Shown here piece after piece: positions 1 to 11,884 of a DNA stretch of 64,000 bases. Both the position numbers and the translations under genes were made by a program. Numbering within the stretch: the stretch's first letter is position 1; every line of letters starts with the position of its first letter. The notes beneath the pieces were generated by a model. It had not been told where the DNA came from. It saw only the letters and a list, made by a program, of their open reading frames with translations, and searched no databases. The stretch is from Polytrichum commune (taxonomy: Eukaryota > Streptophyta > Polytrichopsida > Polytrichales > Polytrichaceae), in the NCBI GenBank assembly GCA_950295325.1, contig OX485805.1:16481501-16545500 (forward strand), written 5' to 3'.

Positions 1-554
1 GAGATGAGTGACAAAATGGAGGTGGCCACCAAAGAGAAAATCAACCCCATCAAAGAAGACCCCATGAGAGGAAGGTCTTGGAAATACATGTATGTCATCT
101 CATTCAAATCTATTTTGTGTCAAATGAATTCCTTTTTTGGGAGGTCATTAAATACCTCAAATGGTTAATGCTTGATAAGCATTGCCTTGAAAACCACAAG
201 AACCTCATCCCTCTCTCCTACCACTCAAATTTTACCTAGCTTACGAGGCCTTGTCAAAAAGCCAAAGAGATGTGGACCAAACAAATACCCAAAAGAATCA
301 TCATAGATTTGCATTGCAAACTATATCAACTGTCCATGCTACCTGACATTGTCATAAATCCAAGAACCCCTTTGACAAACTCCATAAGACTTTGCTTGTA
401 AACTCATGATCAAACACACAAACCCAAACCTAAAGCACGCTATCTCCTTGAGGGCCTCCATGGGTTTCCTTTTTTTTTTTTTTTTTTTTTTTTTCGTAAA
501 TATCACTTTGGATAGGAGCACTAAGACTTAGTCCAAAGCCAAGTTACCTCCATA
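1..554. other. non-coding flank with poly-T run
   Basis: No credible coding region is visible. The only notable structure is an uninterrupted run of 25 T at 470-494, which could be the tail of a retroposed sequence on the minus strand or a simple homopolymer. The remainder is AT-rich single-copy-looking sequence. Confidence 0.5.
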
Positions 555-1163
555 ATGCCCCCTTCCCACCTGACATTAGTTAGAAGTATTTTTAGTCTAA
601 AAACGGTTTTAGTTATCTAGGGTTCACACATACGGCTCTTTTTAGTGCCGAGCCTAGGTGGCAAATGATGTGGCATGGCTTAAAAGTGGAGGTTTTAAGG
701 GGCAGACCCCACTAGGGGCAGGCAAACTAAATAAAGAGAGCCCATTGGCTGCTTTAGGCCCGTTGCTACCCCACTAGTAGCAGGCAGACCATCCAAATTG
801 AGGCGGGAAGCTGACCTGTATTCGCCCCCGGGGAGGCGCAACTGCCAGGGGAGGGTCCCTGGATGTCCGACCCCCCCGGCGCCGGGGCGTGACACCTGTA
901 ATTTCATCTGCCCCATGCATGACACCTGTACAAGTCGGGCCGAGGTCGGGAGGGACCAGTAGGGAGGGGTCAGTGTTCAAGATTGAAGCCCTCATATGAG
1001 TTTCATTTTGAAGGGCTCTAAAATTTGAGCCCTTCGGTTGAAGGGCTAGTTCAAATTCAAGACGTCAATTCAGTAATATAGAAATAAAATATAAAAAACT
1101 CATATTAAACTTATGCATGATTTATATGGTGCATGCTTCCAATACAATGTGAAGAATTAAGAA

Positions 1164-1724
1164 TCAACCATCTAACTCCACCTCTTCTAGTGATAATGCC
1201 CTACGCTTGTTGGTTCTTGTGCCAATTTTCCAAGATTCAAAAATACTATCCCAATCCATGAATTCAACTCCTAACCCATTTAGACTAACCCTCATTAAAG
1301 CATCTAGTGTGTCAAGGTTGAGTCTAGTTCTCCTTTCACTCTTAACCCAATTTTGCTTTGAAAAACCACGCTCACAAACAACAGTGCTAGTTGGGATCAC
1401 AAGTATGGCTTGCCATAGCGACATCCTAGTTGGCCAATTAATCATGAACTCCCGGTCATTGCCACAAAAAACCCAAGCTTCTTGCATACTTCGGCGTTCA
1501 CAAACGGAACATAACATCTCCACGAATTCTAGCAATTCCGCGTTGCATTGATTAACAAGGTCATCGCTCCAATGGAAATGTGTCACCAACCGGTTCAACC
1601 ATTGTTCCGTTAATGTCCCTCTGTCCAATTCATCTACGGGATAGTGCTTCGGGCTAAAAAGCTGGGCGGCATTGAAAATGGACAAGTTAGGAAATCGATC
1701 ATTGAGTTGCATCAATTTGATCAA
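1164..1724 (-). pseudogene. hAT transposase C-terminal fragment
   Basis: About 186 codons read without a stop on the minus strand. The stretch WQAILVIPTSTVVCERGFS followed by KSERRTRLNLDTLDALMRV is the hallmark C-terminal dimerisation region of plant hAT transposases, the type often labelled zinc finger 862-like: the conserved serine/cysteine-glutamate-arginine block and the RxxLxxxxLxxLMRV helix are both visible. The reading frame has no good ATG (the frame opens with TTG), and the BED zinc finger and the catalytic RNase H-like core are absent, so this is a truncated remnant. It sits centrally between the inverted repeats at 555-582 and 3131-3158. A domesticated hAT protein is unlikely because the N-terminal two thirds are missing. 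Confidence 0.8.
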
Positions 1725-2149
1725 CCTAGTTCATCAATTTGATCGGTTGCATTCACAATAAGATGACGAAACCGGTCTCTGGCACAAGAATGCAACATAC
1801 TTTACTCTCACCCTTAGAAGTGGTGTTTAACCTAAGAAGCTCATGCTTAAAAGATGCAACAGATTTCACTCTCACCCTTAAAAGTAGTGTATAACCTAAG
1901 AAGCTCATCCTCAAAAGTGGTGTAAATCCTTAAGGAGCCAGAGCTATAATTGTAAACAACAACATTTCAAAGCCTGAATCAGTACCTTATCAATAGCTGG
2001 ATGGAGCTTGGACTGTGCTTTCTTCCCCTAATGCACTCACAGCTGCAATTGCACTAATTGATGATCCTTTCAGAACCCCACCATCATGCTCCACCACTAC
2101 CAGTGTGCTGGCCTTCACCCCATAAAAAACATTCATTCGTGATTAGCCT

Positions 2150-2350
2150 GTGAATTACATCACAAACCTTTAAATTTGTAGACCCAAATCAGCATTGATT
2201 TCACATTGATTGAATCACATCACACTACAACACTGACTCAATGCTTACCAAAGAAAGGGTTGGATTCCAATCTTTTGCAAGACCTAAAAAGTTGAATTCC
2301 AAGTCAGATCGATGTTGAATGAATCATTTGCTAGGTGTTAAGGTTGTCAC
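2150..2350 (+). repeat. dispersed repeat, copy 1
   Basis: About 200 bp here match 6770-6965 in the same orientation with substitutions and small indels. Shared blocks include ACCT-TAAATT, CACTGACTCAATGC / ACTGAAGCAATGC, TTGCAAGACC-AAAA and GTTG/AC-TGAATCATT. This copy lies inside the hAT-derived element, so it was either carried by it or inserted into it. No coding potential. Confidence 0.55.
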
Positions 2351-3158
2351 TGTAGCGACCTCCTCGTCACTGTAGCGCTACAGTGTTGACGGGTGTAAAA
2401 ATTTTGAGGACATCAAGTGAAGTTTTCATTTTGAGTTTGGGGTTGCATTTTGAAGGGCTGTTTTGAGAGAGGTATATTTTGAAGGGCCAAATCGCGTTTG
2501 AAGGGCATTGAAGACTTCAATCTTGAACACTGGGAGGGGTCTCTTCTGGTGAAAAAAAGCCCCTGGTTTCCCAGGCTCTGCAGAGTCTGCAGCACATCCC
2601 CGAAATTTCCCGGCAGGTGGCCTCTGCCGGTGCCTGCCTTTACCTGTACCGCCAACTGCCGCGAGTGGGGTCGAGTGGGGCCGGCAGACTGCTCTCCGAC
2701 TCTGCCAGGCTACTCATTACCATAGCCTGGCCGGGTATTGGCCCTGCCCCCAGTGGGGTATGGACCTTAGCCTCAACCACCGACCCTCCCATCGGTACCT
2801 AAACATGAGGCAAGAATATATGAACTTTAAAAGTGTCGCCTCCCACCCTTGTGATTGGTTGCTTTTTAGTCTTAGCTATGAGGGCACGAGGAGCTTCATT
2901 AACAAAAACCGATGGTAAGATAGGTGAGTAGTAAGGCATTTGGGGATGGGACAAAAACTACCCAACATTCATTGCTTGGTAGATAAAACCATGAACATGT
3001 GTGAAAGCTACTTAACTAAAACGTACTTTAAAATCTCCGTAGCAAGTTCTTGTAGGTGCATTGGGATAGTCGGATGCCACCGCTATAACCGAGGGAGCTT
3101 TACCCGGTTTTTAGGAAATACTTTGGGTCTTAACTAAAGTCAGGTGGGAAGGGGGCAT

Positions 3159-4930
3159 AACCCATGTTTACTTATAAGCCTAAGAGTGGAGTGTGTCTCA
3201 TTCACACCAAACACCGATCATGTTTGTCTTAGTGCCACTTGTCATGATATTGTCTATGCCACTTTCTATAATTAAGTAACCCATATTGATCTATGTTTAT
3301 GGTCATTCATGTGGCCCATGGTAATAAAACATTATTAAGCAAAGGTGTTGAAAGTTTTAAATAAAAAAATAAACGACCCACGATAATTAGTCTTATGTTC
3401 ATTGTTGTGGGTCAATGATGAATAGTGTAACCCTAAGTCATACAATACTGTAGTTTGAATTGCTAAGCTATCACTGACCCTTTGAAGGCGAAAGTTATAT
3501 TAACATGCGTCACATGAGTTTCTACCAACATCAACTTATCACAATGCTCACACTGATAGGTGACTTTGATGTAGCTACAATATAAAGTGGTATTATGGTC
3601 TTCTTCCTCAAACTAGGAGAATCGTTAGGGCATAGATGGGCATTAATTGGATCCCCTTGTTTTCATGCGGGTTCTCTCAAGGCGGTTGTATTTTTTCCCT
3701 TGCAATTGATTCATTTTCAATTTGCGTTCACAAAAAAAGGGAGAATCCATCACATTTCAATCTTGAGGTGGAAAATGCTTACAACGAAATGATCCATGTG
3801 TGCTTTTCAATCTTCCTTTATTTTCGTATCATTGAAGGCTAACAACCTGGTAAACCCTTGAACAATAATTGGCTAATGAATTGAAATGAAATTGATTTAA
3901 AAGTCTAGGATGCCAAAAGGCTAATGGGACTAGAAGTATACGAAGTTGGTGTTATAGATGCTAATTCCTTAGAGTAACGGAGTGCAGTGCTCTAATTGTA
4001 ATAAACATTAATATCAACTTGATGGTCCAGCCGGAAGAAAGAGTTGGGACTACCTAGTATTACATTATGAAACATGAGAGGAAATTCATCGCTAATGGAG
4101 TTGTAGAGGGGATCCTCCAACAAGAAAGTGTGTATCTCATTATGCATTTTCAAAGCAAGATTGACATAATCTAATGAGCACTTATTTACGTTAGTTACAA
4201 ACACTATAGTTGATTTTTATTTTTATTTTTTAGTGGAAGTGACTAATAACATGTTGTTGACATCAAGATAAGACAACCAAACATAAGCATGGACCGTGAG
4301 TGGGACCATAGTGCATGTAAATTTGGATATTAGCCCTAAAATACCTAAATTTTGTCATTTTATACTAAGAAGGATGTGCATTTAAACAAGCACTTTGAAG
4401 ATGGATCGCATGTGCCCATAACATGTTAAGCATGTGTAACCCATGTTTAATATTTCAGCATGTTAAAGGGGGGGGTCTATGTGTGACTCATGCTTAGTGT
4501 GCCCTGGCAATTCCAATGAAAAGTTCCAAAAAATGAGCAAATCTACAAGAAGGTAAATGCAATTGAGTTCATAAGATGTTGACATTGTGTGATAAAGATG
4601 TGATTGATAGTCAAAGTTTCTTTGTAAGTGAAAGTGGTTACATTACCCCCCAACACACACACACAAAGTCGATACTCTTGGGTGTTGATTTTCTTATCTT
4701 CCTCAACCGATGAGATGCGTATATTTGTTCCTTGTAACAATATCATTAATTCCCATTTTGAAGGACGTAGTTGCTGCCCACTTTGGGACAAAAAATAGGT
4801 GTCGGGATTGGCCGTTTCTACCTTACACAAGATTGTCGATTTGAGACCTCATGTGGGAGATCTGAGCGTCATAGCTTTTGTGAGCGAGCAAGTTGATTTT
4901 TGGGTGTCATGTGAGGACAGTGGGTGTGGT
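3159..4930. other. intergenic, no gene seen
   Basis: AT-rich sequence with only short chance ORFs. A small inverted repeat (ACCCACGATAATTAG ... TGTTGTGGGT, about 3376-3414) and a run of 8 G at 4468-4475 are the only structures noted. Sequence from about 4800 may contain unreadable upstream exon remnants of the pyrophosphatase pseudogene that follows. Confidence 0.4.
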
Positions 4931-4939
4931 TGCGATAAC

Positions 4940-5558
4940 TTAGGGGAGAGCAAGCCCAAGACTGGGGAAAGTGCTCAAGGTGAAGCCATTGGCAGTGTTG
5001 GCCATGATCGAAGAAGGTGAACTGGACTGGAAAGGCATTGCCATCTCCCTTGACGACCCTCACGCAAATCTTGTCAACGATGTGGGTGATGTGGACAAAC
5101 ATTTCCCAGTAAGTTTACATTGTGTTTCACCAATAGAAGTTGCAGATTGTTGAAGAAATTATAAAAGTAGGTAGCTGCTATTCAGTGTGCTCCATTTGTA
5201 TAATCATGTCAGTCTGTTTCAAAAAGAGTTCTAGCTGTTTCCTTCAATACTCTCAATGGTGTAAAATTCACAAACAAGGTAAAAACTAAATGTATGTACT
5301 TCCCGACTAATGTATGTAACCTTTCAACTACATAATTTCCCATGAACTCTAAACTGTTACTTGACATCTATTCGTTGTCGGTCTTTCGAAACCAATGTTG
5401 AATTGAATCTACATACCCTTTGCCACAGAAATTATCGCATTTCATGTGCTCATGTGCAGGGTACCTTGACAGAAATGAGAGAGAGGTTTCGTGATTACAA
5501 AATTGCGGATGGAAAGGCGCCAAACAAATTTGGTCTTGGTAACAAACCAGCTAGCAAG
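4940..5558 (+). pseudogene. soluble inorganic pyrophosphatase (plastid type) pseudogene
   Basis: Two exon remnants encode the C-terminal part of a plant plastid-type soluble inorganic pyrophosphatase, the family I enzyme that hydrolyses PPi to phosphate in the stroma. Exon A (about 4940-5108) reads KVKPLAVLAMIEEGELDWK then AISLDDPHANLVNDVGDV, including the conserved EGELDWK and DDP acidic residues of the metal-binding region. It ends at a GTAAGT donor. Exon B (5460-5558, after a CAG acceptor) reads GTLTEMRERFRDYKIADGK and continues in matching phase to a GT at 5559. The upstream sequence GESKPKTGE is in another frame: one extra A near 4970 breaks the frame before VLKVKP. Exons for the N-terminus, most of the active site and the last exon are not found. 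It is a genomic gene fragment rather than a retrocopy, because an intron is retained. Confidence 0.75.
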
Positions 5559-5649
5559 GTGTGGGAATATTGCGCCTCCTCCCAACCTTCTAAACTTAAT
5601 CTCACTAACATAGACATGCCCAAATTGGTTGCTTCTCTTAATTGGACAC

Positions 5650-5965
5650 CTATTTTTGAGTGGTATGTGGCTTCAAGAACGGATTCAAAAAGGACGTGTG
5701 TTTAAAAGAGATTGGACTACATGTTCAATACATGATAGCCATCCTATGCTCAATAGTCAACATGTTTGGGGAGCCCTATATGACCATTTAATGAGCACGA
5801 GAAACTTCACTTTGATGATAAATAAGATATTCATACAAGTTCCAAACATCACAAGGAAAGTGGCTAGAGCCTCGATGTAGATTTGTTAGCCATCTCGTAC
5901 TAATCACGCATTTGATATCCTAGGAGAAGTGGGCTAGTCAGAAAAAGTAACCATTTAAGACCCAT
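5650..5965 (-). repeat. dispersed repeat family A, copy 1
   Basis: About 310 bp whose reverse complement matches 62885-63195 along its length, with shared blocks such as CTAGCCCACTTCTCCTAG, GATTAGTAC-AGATGG, TAGCCACTTTCCT and GTAGTCCAATCTCTTTT. It starts close to the end of the pyrophosphatase pseudogene. No protein and no terminal repeats were recognised. Confidence 0.7.
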
Positions 5966-8130
5966 CTACCTTACCTCCCTCGTGCTGGGCACCTTATAGA
6001 TGGCTATTATTTTTCTTTTCTTTTTTTTTAAACTCAAACAGGTGGCAAGGTCAATCCTTAAGATTCCTTGCAAGAACCTCAAAACATGGCAACCTGGCGG
6101 TTGTGTGTCCTTTGCAACCGTAACTTACTTGCAACCAGCGACCGGCCCGCCAAAAAAGGGCAGAGAGAGATGGGATCCCTTCTGTTGTGCAGTCTAACCA
6201 TATTTTGAGCCAAAATCCGTTGTAAAGTTGTGCACAAAGGTAGACTGGAGACAATGTTATGACGGAATTCACTGACCTGAATAGTGGTGGGTATTGGGGT
6301 TAAGTGATTCTAATGTGAGGCGTGGTCGATAGTTTCTGATGATTGTTGGTGTGTTGTGACATAGTTAGGCATTTGCATTAAAGGTGATTGCACAGACCCA
6401 CAATGCATGGAAGAAGTTGATAAAGAAGTCTATCCCAGCAAAAGATCTCTCTCTTGTTGGAGTTATGCAAATTCTGGAGTTTTGTGCAAACCCAAATCTC
6501 ACACTCATCAAGCTTTAAAGCCAATGCAGCTTTTTAGGGAGGGTGAAGTGCAAGCAGCAAAAGAAAAAGGAAGGCAGTAGACTACCTAGCTTTTACTGTT
6601 GGCTCTTTGTGAATGGTAAGTGTATTTGACAAAGTGGTTTAAATTAATGAGTGTGATCCATTGCTCTCAGTTTGTCTTTGTCAACATATATTCTTGAAAA
6701 AAATATAATCTGCAATCGGAAATGATCCAATGAAGAAGTTGGACTTTGAATACATGCTGCTAAGTACAACATCTTAAACCTCTAAATTCATATATCAATA
6801 CTGATCTCACAATGATAGAATTACATCAACCTACAATACTGAAGCAATGCCTACTGAACATAAGGTTGCAATCTTATGTTACTACATGTGCCAGTTGCAA
6901 GACCGAAAAGGTTCTGATTTTTGAGTTAAACTGATGTTACATGAATCATTAACTAATCGTTGAGTTAGGACTCAGAAGATAATTGAACCCTGACGGGTAT
7001 GAATCAACACTAACTCAACATTATGCGCTGGTCACTTGCATTTTGAGATGAACTGCTGAATTTCTCTCAAGCGCACAGGTGGAAATTGTACAATGGAAAA
7101 ATTTCTCGGCCACCAACGTTTGCAGGTTGGCAATAGACATTCTTGGAGCACCCACAAACTCTGATAACAGCATGCTATTCAAAGACTACTCTTTGACTGA
7201 CCCATTAATAGTTCTTAATAGGTAGATTCACGCTTCTGCAAAACTGTTTGGAACAATGAAGTGGAAACAAAGAAAACTACAACCAAGTCAAGTCAAGATA
7301 CCTAAATAAGTTTTGGCAAACTTCGTACCATTATAATAGATCTCTGACCGTCCTCTTTGAATCAGTTGGATGCTCACAAATATTTGTGGAGGTGGCAGAC
7401 TTGTTTGCTGGCACCTCCACAAATATTTGATATTTTTTTCTTTGTGCCATGCAGAATCCCTCTATATCTTCATATTATTTGAGTGGTATATGGCAAGGCT
7501 TGTATGTTAAGACGGACACCAAAAATGACATGAGTTATGATGAGATTAAACCATGTGCTGGAAATATTTTACCCATTCGAAGTTCAGTAATGAACACAAT
7601 TGGCAGGGTCTGTAAACATTTAAAGAGAAAGGGACCTTTCACTGTGGCCTCTTATAACATTTGCATCTCTACTTGGATTCTGCAACTTGAAGTCCCAATC
7701 TTTCTGATATGTGATTGCCAACCAGGTAACACAATCCACTGGCCAGAACTGTCTATGGTGACAACTTAAGAGTTTATGCCCAGTTTAAGAACTGTTGAGG
7801 CATTATCACAAAAGGAGGTGAATTAAATGACACGAATGTTTTGATCATCGAGTGTGGCCGAAGCAAGTCAAGTTTTCCTTGCAGACTATTTATTCTCATC
7901 AAGTGGGTTTTAAGGTGGGCTCTGCACTCTAGGGTGAAGTAGGTGGTGAAGTCGAACTTTCTTCACTTACAGTATTCTATTGATGCCTTAAGTACCTATT
8001 GATCACCATTGAACTTTCCTGTTCACAGTAGTAGCAGGTCGGCTCGAGTTATAATCTTAAACCAACATTGAAACCTCCTGCCATGTGCCTATGAGGTTAC
8101 CTTACAATACTATTAGCATTAACACCTGAC
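5966..8130. other. intergenic, no gene seen
   Basis: Apart from the dispersed repeat at 6770-6965, only short unsupported ORFs are present, the longest at 7449-7769 without homology that I recognise. A short direct/inverted motif (CACCTCCACAAATATTTG and relatives) occurs at 7375-7430. Confidence 0.4.
6770..6965 (+). repeat. dispersed repeat, copy 2
   Basis: Partner of the 2150-2350 repeat, same orientation, about 4.6 kb downstream. No terminal structure is obvious, so its class is unknown. Confidence 0.55.
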
Positions 8131-8131
8131 T

Positions 8132-9105
8132 AAAAATATGATAAGACTCTCAACTCCATTCCATCTTTGAGCAGTGTTATGACGACTCAAATGAATTGAT
8201 AGCAGAAAAAATGTGTTCATTTTTCATGTACAGAAAAGAGTCAACCTACATTCTGCCTCTCCAGTTTGAACTAATGAATTGGCACCCTGGGTTTCCTGTG
8301 AATTCCTTCATATGTACACGACCACAACATCTGAAGATGATGCCGAAATAAGAAAAGTCTACAAGGTGCTATTGTTGCAACTCAACAAACAGCCTTACTA
8401 AGTTGACTTTAGTGTCAGCAATTGTTAAGAAACCCATGTGACTCTTTACGCATTTCTGACAAAATGACAGTTAGCATTAAACCAAGCCTCAAAACAAAAT
8501 TCTGAAAAGACTCCCAACACTATGCAATCTTTCAGCAGTATCATGATGACTTACGGGAATTGAACAGCAGAACACCATGTTCACTTTCGACATGTTGGTG
8601 AATACATCAATTATTTCTTTTCTTTTCTTTCCTTTTCTTCACTTTTCACATACAGAAAAGAGTCAAACTACATTCTGCTTTCCAGTTTGAACTAATGAAT
8701 TGGCAAACTAAGTTTCCTGTAAATTCTTTCATATGTACATCACCCAAACTTCTGAAGATGATGCCAAATAAGCAAAGTCTAACTGTGCTATTGCTGTAAC
8801 TCAACAAATAGCATTACTGAGTTTACCCTAGTATCTGATCCTCAACGATCATTTAGATGCCCTGTGTTTTTGCGAGTATTGTATGTATGATGACTCACAT
8901 AGAATGACAGCTGAACAAATATGTTCACTTCTGACATACAGAAAAAGAGTCAACATATGTTCTGCTTTTCCAATACCTAATGAATTGGCACCCTAAATTT
9001 CCTGTGAATTCCTTCATGTGGAAATAACCCCAACATCTGAAGATGCTGCCCAAAGCATAAGCGAAGTCCCTGATGCTATGATTCTTGTGAGCAAATCCTC
9101 GGTTT
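8132..9105. repeat. degenerate tandem array, three units
   Basis: Three diverged units lie at about 8132-8427, 8495-8852 and 8877-9105. Each has the same order of blocks: GATGACT, CAGCAGAA, TGTTCA, CATACAGAAAAGAGTCAA, CTAATGAATTGGCA, TTTCCTGTGAATTC, TTCATATGTAC, CATCTGAAGATGATGCC, CAACTCAACAAA. Unit lengths differ because of indels, including a pyrimidine-rich insert in unit 2. The array lies just downstream of the stop codon of the minus-strand gene 9176-10060, so the nearest unit may fall in its 3' UTR. Confidence 0.75.
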
Positions 9106-9175
9106 GTTCAACTGGTCCCTACCTAACAATCATTGCAACATATACAAATTTTGGCAACTGTTGAATGTACATTAA

Positions 9176-10060
9176 TTACAGAGTTTGTAATTGCCTAGCT
9201 TCATACCTTGGACTCTGACAGCGCATATCCGAAGGAAACTCACATGTGTACACTGGAGCAGGCAAAGGCAACCAGCTCAGCATTGCAGAGGCCAAATTGG
9301 CAAGCCTTGCAATCACTGGCGAGAAGTAGCAGAGAGGCCAAACACTCTCAATTCGCGATTGAAAGGATTCAAGCAAATCCTCAGTGAATTTGTGAGCATA
9401 ACTCGGCCCCGGAAGAACAATCACAAAGCATCCACGAGGAACGGTCACTCGCTGGTAGTAATCTTCAGCCATTAACAGGTTCACCTTCTGCTCCAGATCC
9501 CCAACCCTGCGTCGCAGAGCCTCTTCTTCTAAGAAAATCTTTCCAAACTTTTCATCATAAACAGTCACATCCCCATCATTGCGCTTCCGGTGATGATGAT
9601 CCTCATGTTGCTTGAAGTGATGGGATTTTCCAGTGTTGAAATCATGCATTGAGGATTCATCTTCACCATCATAGACACTTCCGCTTGTCTCTGGCTCTTG
9701 ATTCTGCACACCTTGTGATGCCAACTCCACATTGTTCATTTGAAGTTTTTGTTGCCATGTGCTGGGGATGTCGGTTGTAGGATCCCATGCCAAAGATGTC
9801 GATGAGACGGAAGAAGCCACATCACTAATCCTCCTGTTTGCAAGTCTTCCTCCTCCTACGCTCGTGGACGTGAATTTGGTGTGTGAAACCCTCGATTGAC
9901 TTGTGTCTTCCTTAGAATTCGACTCCAATTTCGATAAAGCTTCGATTACACCTTCAAACTCATCTAAATCTTCCACCGTGGTGCGAGGGCAAGCTTTTCG
10001 GGTTGGCTGCCATGCATGGGCTTCCAGCCATTCCATGGAATAGCTCTCTGTCTCCGACAT
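9176..10060 (-). CDS. orphan 294-residue protein, coiled coil
   Basis: An uninterrupted single-exon ORF of 294 codons with an ATG at 10058-10060 and a pyrimidine-rich leader just upstream. I do not recognise the family. Visible parts: an acidic N-terminus with a WLEAHAW motif at residues 10-16; a Ser/Thr-rich low-complexity stretch at about 50-100; a His-rich stretch (HHFKQHEDHHHRKR) at about 146-159; a predicted coiled coil KIFLEEEALRRRVGDLEQKVNLLM at about 172-195 with heptad leucines; then a more hydrophobic C-terminal third with VPRGCFVIVLPGP. There is no signal peptide or clear membrane span. The last 25 residues look less ordered and might be read-through into an unrecognised intron. 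Intactness over 885 bp in a decayed neighbourhood argues for a real gene; tandem arrays bracket it on both sides. Confidence 0.55.
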   Translation of the reverse strand: MSETESYSMEWLEAHAWQPTRKACPRTTVEDLDEFEGVIEALSKLESNSKEDTSQSRVSHTKFTSTSVGGGRLANRRISDVASSVSSTSLAWDPTTDIPSTWQQKLQMNNVELASQGVQNQEPETSGSVYDGEDESSMHDFNTGKSHHFKQHEDHHHRKRNDGDVTVYDEKFGKIFLEEEALRRRVGDLEQKVNLLMAEDYYQRVTVPRGCFVIVLPGPSYAHKFTEDLLESFQSRIESVWPLCYFSPVIARLANLASAMLSWLPLPAPVYTCEFPSDMRCQSPRYEARQLQTL

Positions 10061-10114
10061 ACTGTAGGATTTTTGCGTCTTTGAAGAGAGAGAGGGAGAA
10101 AGAGACTCTTATTG

Positions 10115-10965
10115 ACCAGACTTCGAACCTGCCAGATGAAATGTGTCACAGAATTGAGCTAGCAAGGCTTTGTGACATCTTCTACCCATGTTCCGAAATC
10201 CAGAAAGCAGGATATCCAACCATCAAAAAGTACAAGGGAAGATGAACATTAGGATGAAATTACAAGTGCAAAAATGGCATCCTCTACCCGTGTTCCGACA
10301 TCCGAAAAGCAGCATAAATTGTAATTGAAAGTGCAAGAAATGGCCATGTCAACCTACCTGCTGACACTCTGCAGTATAGTACCAGATGCCTGCGCTTTGC
10401 TTAAAAGCCCAAGTCAAGCATATCTGATCATCCAGAGACCAAACCGAAGACTTCCGAGCTGTCAAATGAAAATTATCACACAATTGAGCAATCAAGGCTA
10501 TGTGGCATCCTTATACACATTCACCGACTTCCAAAAAGCAGCATAGACAACCATCAAAGAGTACAAGAGGAGATGAGCATCAGGTTGAAATCACAAGTGC
10601 AAAAAATGCCATCCTCAGACTCATGTTCCGCAATCAAAAAGCAATATATCCAACCATCAAAAATTATACAGCACGATAAACAGTAGGTTGAGAGGACGGA
10701 ATGGCATCCTCGTACCCATGTTCCGACATCCAGAAAGCAGCATATCCAACCATCGCAAATACAAGGGATGAAGAACATTAAGTTGACATTACATGTGCAA
10801 AAAATGACCGAGTTACCCTACCTGCGACACTCTGCCAATCTACAAGATCCCTGCGGTTTGTACAATTTCCTCAAATTCGGCGGCCTTTCCTCAGTCAAGC
10901 ATGTATGGTCCTCCCAAGACCAAAATGTGCACTGCCTGCCTGGTACCGAGCTTCCTGAAGAACAA
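10115..10965. repeat. nested degenerate tandem repeats upstream of 9176-10060
   Basis: Short units of about 90-115 bp recur at about 10170-10280, 10270-10350, 10505-10615, 10600-10690 and 10700-10810, sharing TTCCGACATCC-GAAAGCAGCATA, CAACCATCAAA--TACAAG and GTGCAAAAA-TGGCATCC. A longer unit is also duplicated: 10347-10510 resembles 10808-10965 (CTACCTGC-GACACTCTGC, CAGTCAAGCATAT), and 10115-10190 resembles 10435-10515. The array occupies the expected promoter/5' region of the minus-strand orphan gene. Confidence 0.7.
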
Positions 10966-11884
10966 CCTCGATTTGGTCGGGTGCCCCTTTACATCACAAA
11001 CTTCGCGGCGAATTGAGCTCTGGATTCCTCGAACACACCCGCATAATAACCGTCATATGCGAGCCTTGTTGACAAAGTAGTGCCATGCTTGAAGGACATT
11101 CACACCGACTGTTGAATCGCTCACAAAACCGATTCCAATCTTTCCAAATTGATAATACCCCCTGATCACCGTAATGAATCAAACCAAGTCCCGTGATTCT
11201 CTGTAGGCTTTCGTGCAAGCTACAAGATGGAATCGAATGCTCAACAGACACAACGTGGACTCATTTTAAGCGGTAGCATTATGCAGGTTAACTTGCCAAA
11301 ATATTAACAAAAATCATGGACATCATGAAACTAAGCACCAAAGCTACCAATGCTCAATCCGCCTGACAACCGAATTTTTTTTCTAAAAAACACACCATCA
11401 TCGCCGCTTCCGAACGATGGACTTCAAATTCCTCAAAATGGATGCCACAACAACTTCCCCGCCTCAAACTTCTTCAATTATTCACCGGAGAAGCTCGCTA
11501 TTCATCCACAACAACTAAAATTCTTTCCAAGAAGAAAAAATCCCACACAAAGTGACCGCAACCGCCTCAATCTCCCAGCGTGCTTCGCCTGCAAATCCCC
11601 CATCAAACTTCCCCAAAACTCCAGAACCGAACTCCAACAAAACACCTCACAGAAGTGAGTGCCGGCCTCCAATTGCGTGCAAAGTGCGAAGAATTTTCCG
11701 CTCCACAGCACGAAATTCAGAAGAAGTAAAAAAAAATTCAAACACGAGGAATTGAAAAAGAAGAAGGAGGTGACGATGAATTTTTTTGGAAGCAGGAGGT
11801 GGACTAATCTTCGCCGCCACGGCGCCTGCTGCTCTACACGCAACAGGCTTCCCTCTAAATTCCTGCTGGCACCCTAGTACCGTG
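10966..11884. other. no gene recognised
   Basis: Several overlapping ORFs of 70-113 codons occur on both strands between 11350 and 11916, but they conflict with each other and have low-complexity composition (poly-A and poly-N/P on one strand, poly-F/L on the other). None shows a domain. A short upstream exon of the minus-strand gene cannot be excluded. Confidence 0.35.

Larger units (their letters stand above)
555..3158 (-). mobile_element. hAT-derived fold-back element, degenerate
   Basis: The segment 555-582 and the reverse complement of 3131-3158 agree at 27 of 28 positions, so the ends form terminal inverted repeats beginning ATGCCCCCTTCCCACC. Inside lies a second inverted pair, an exact 18-nt match between 971-988 and 2515-2532, and GC-rich arms at about 700-990 and 2530-2800 that share short motifs in opposite orientation. 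The middle carries a minus-strand fragment of a hAT transposase C-terminus. I could not see a clean 8-bp target duplication, so the exact outer border is uncertain by a few bases. The layout suggests an old, internally deleted hAT element; the transposase tie is by content, not by a matched TIR family. Confidence 0.5.

Noticed and set aside
4799-5020. 73-codon plus-strand ORF
   Set aside because: It is partly the out-of-frame side of the pyrophosphatase pseudogene and carries no independent domain.
8132-9105. Tandem repeats considered as a CRISPR-like array
   Set aside because: Units are long, diverged and without regular spacers; the genome is eukaryotic.
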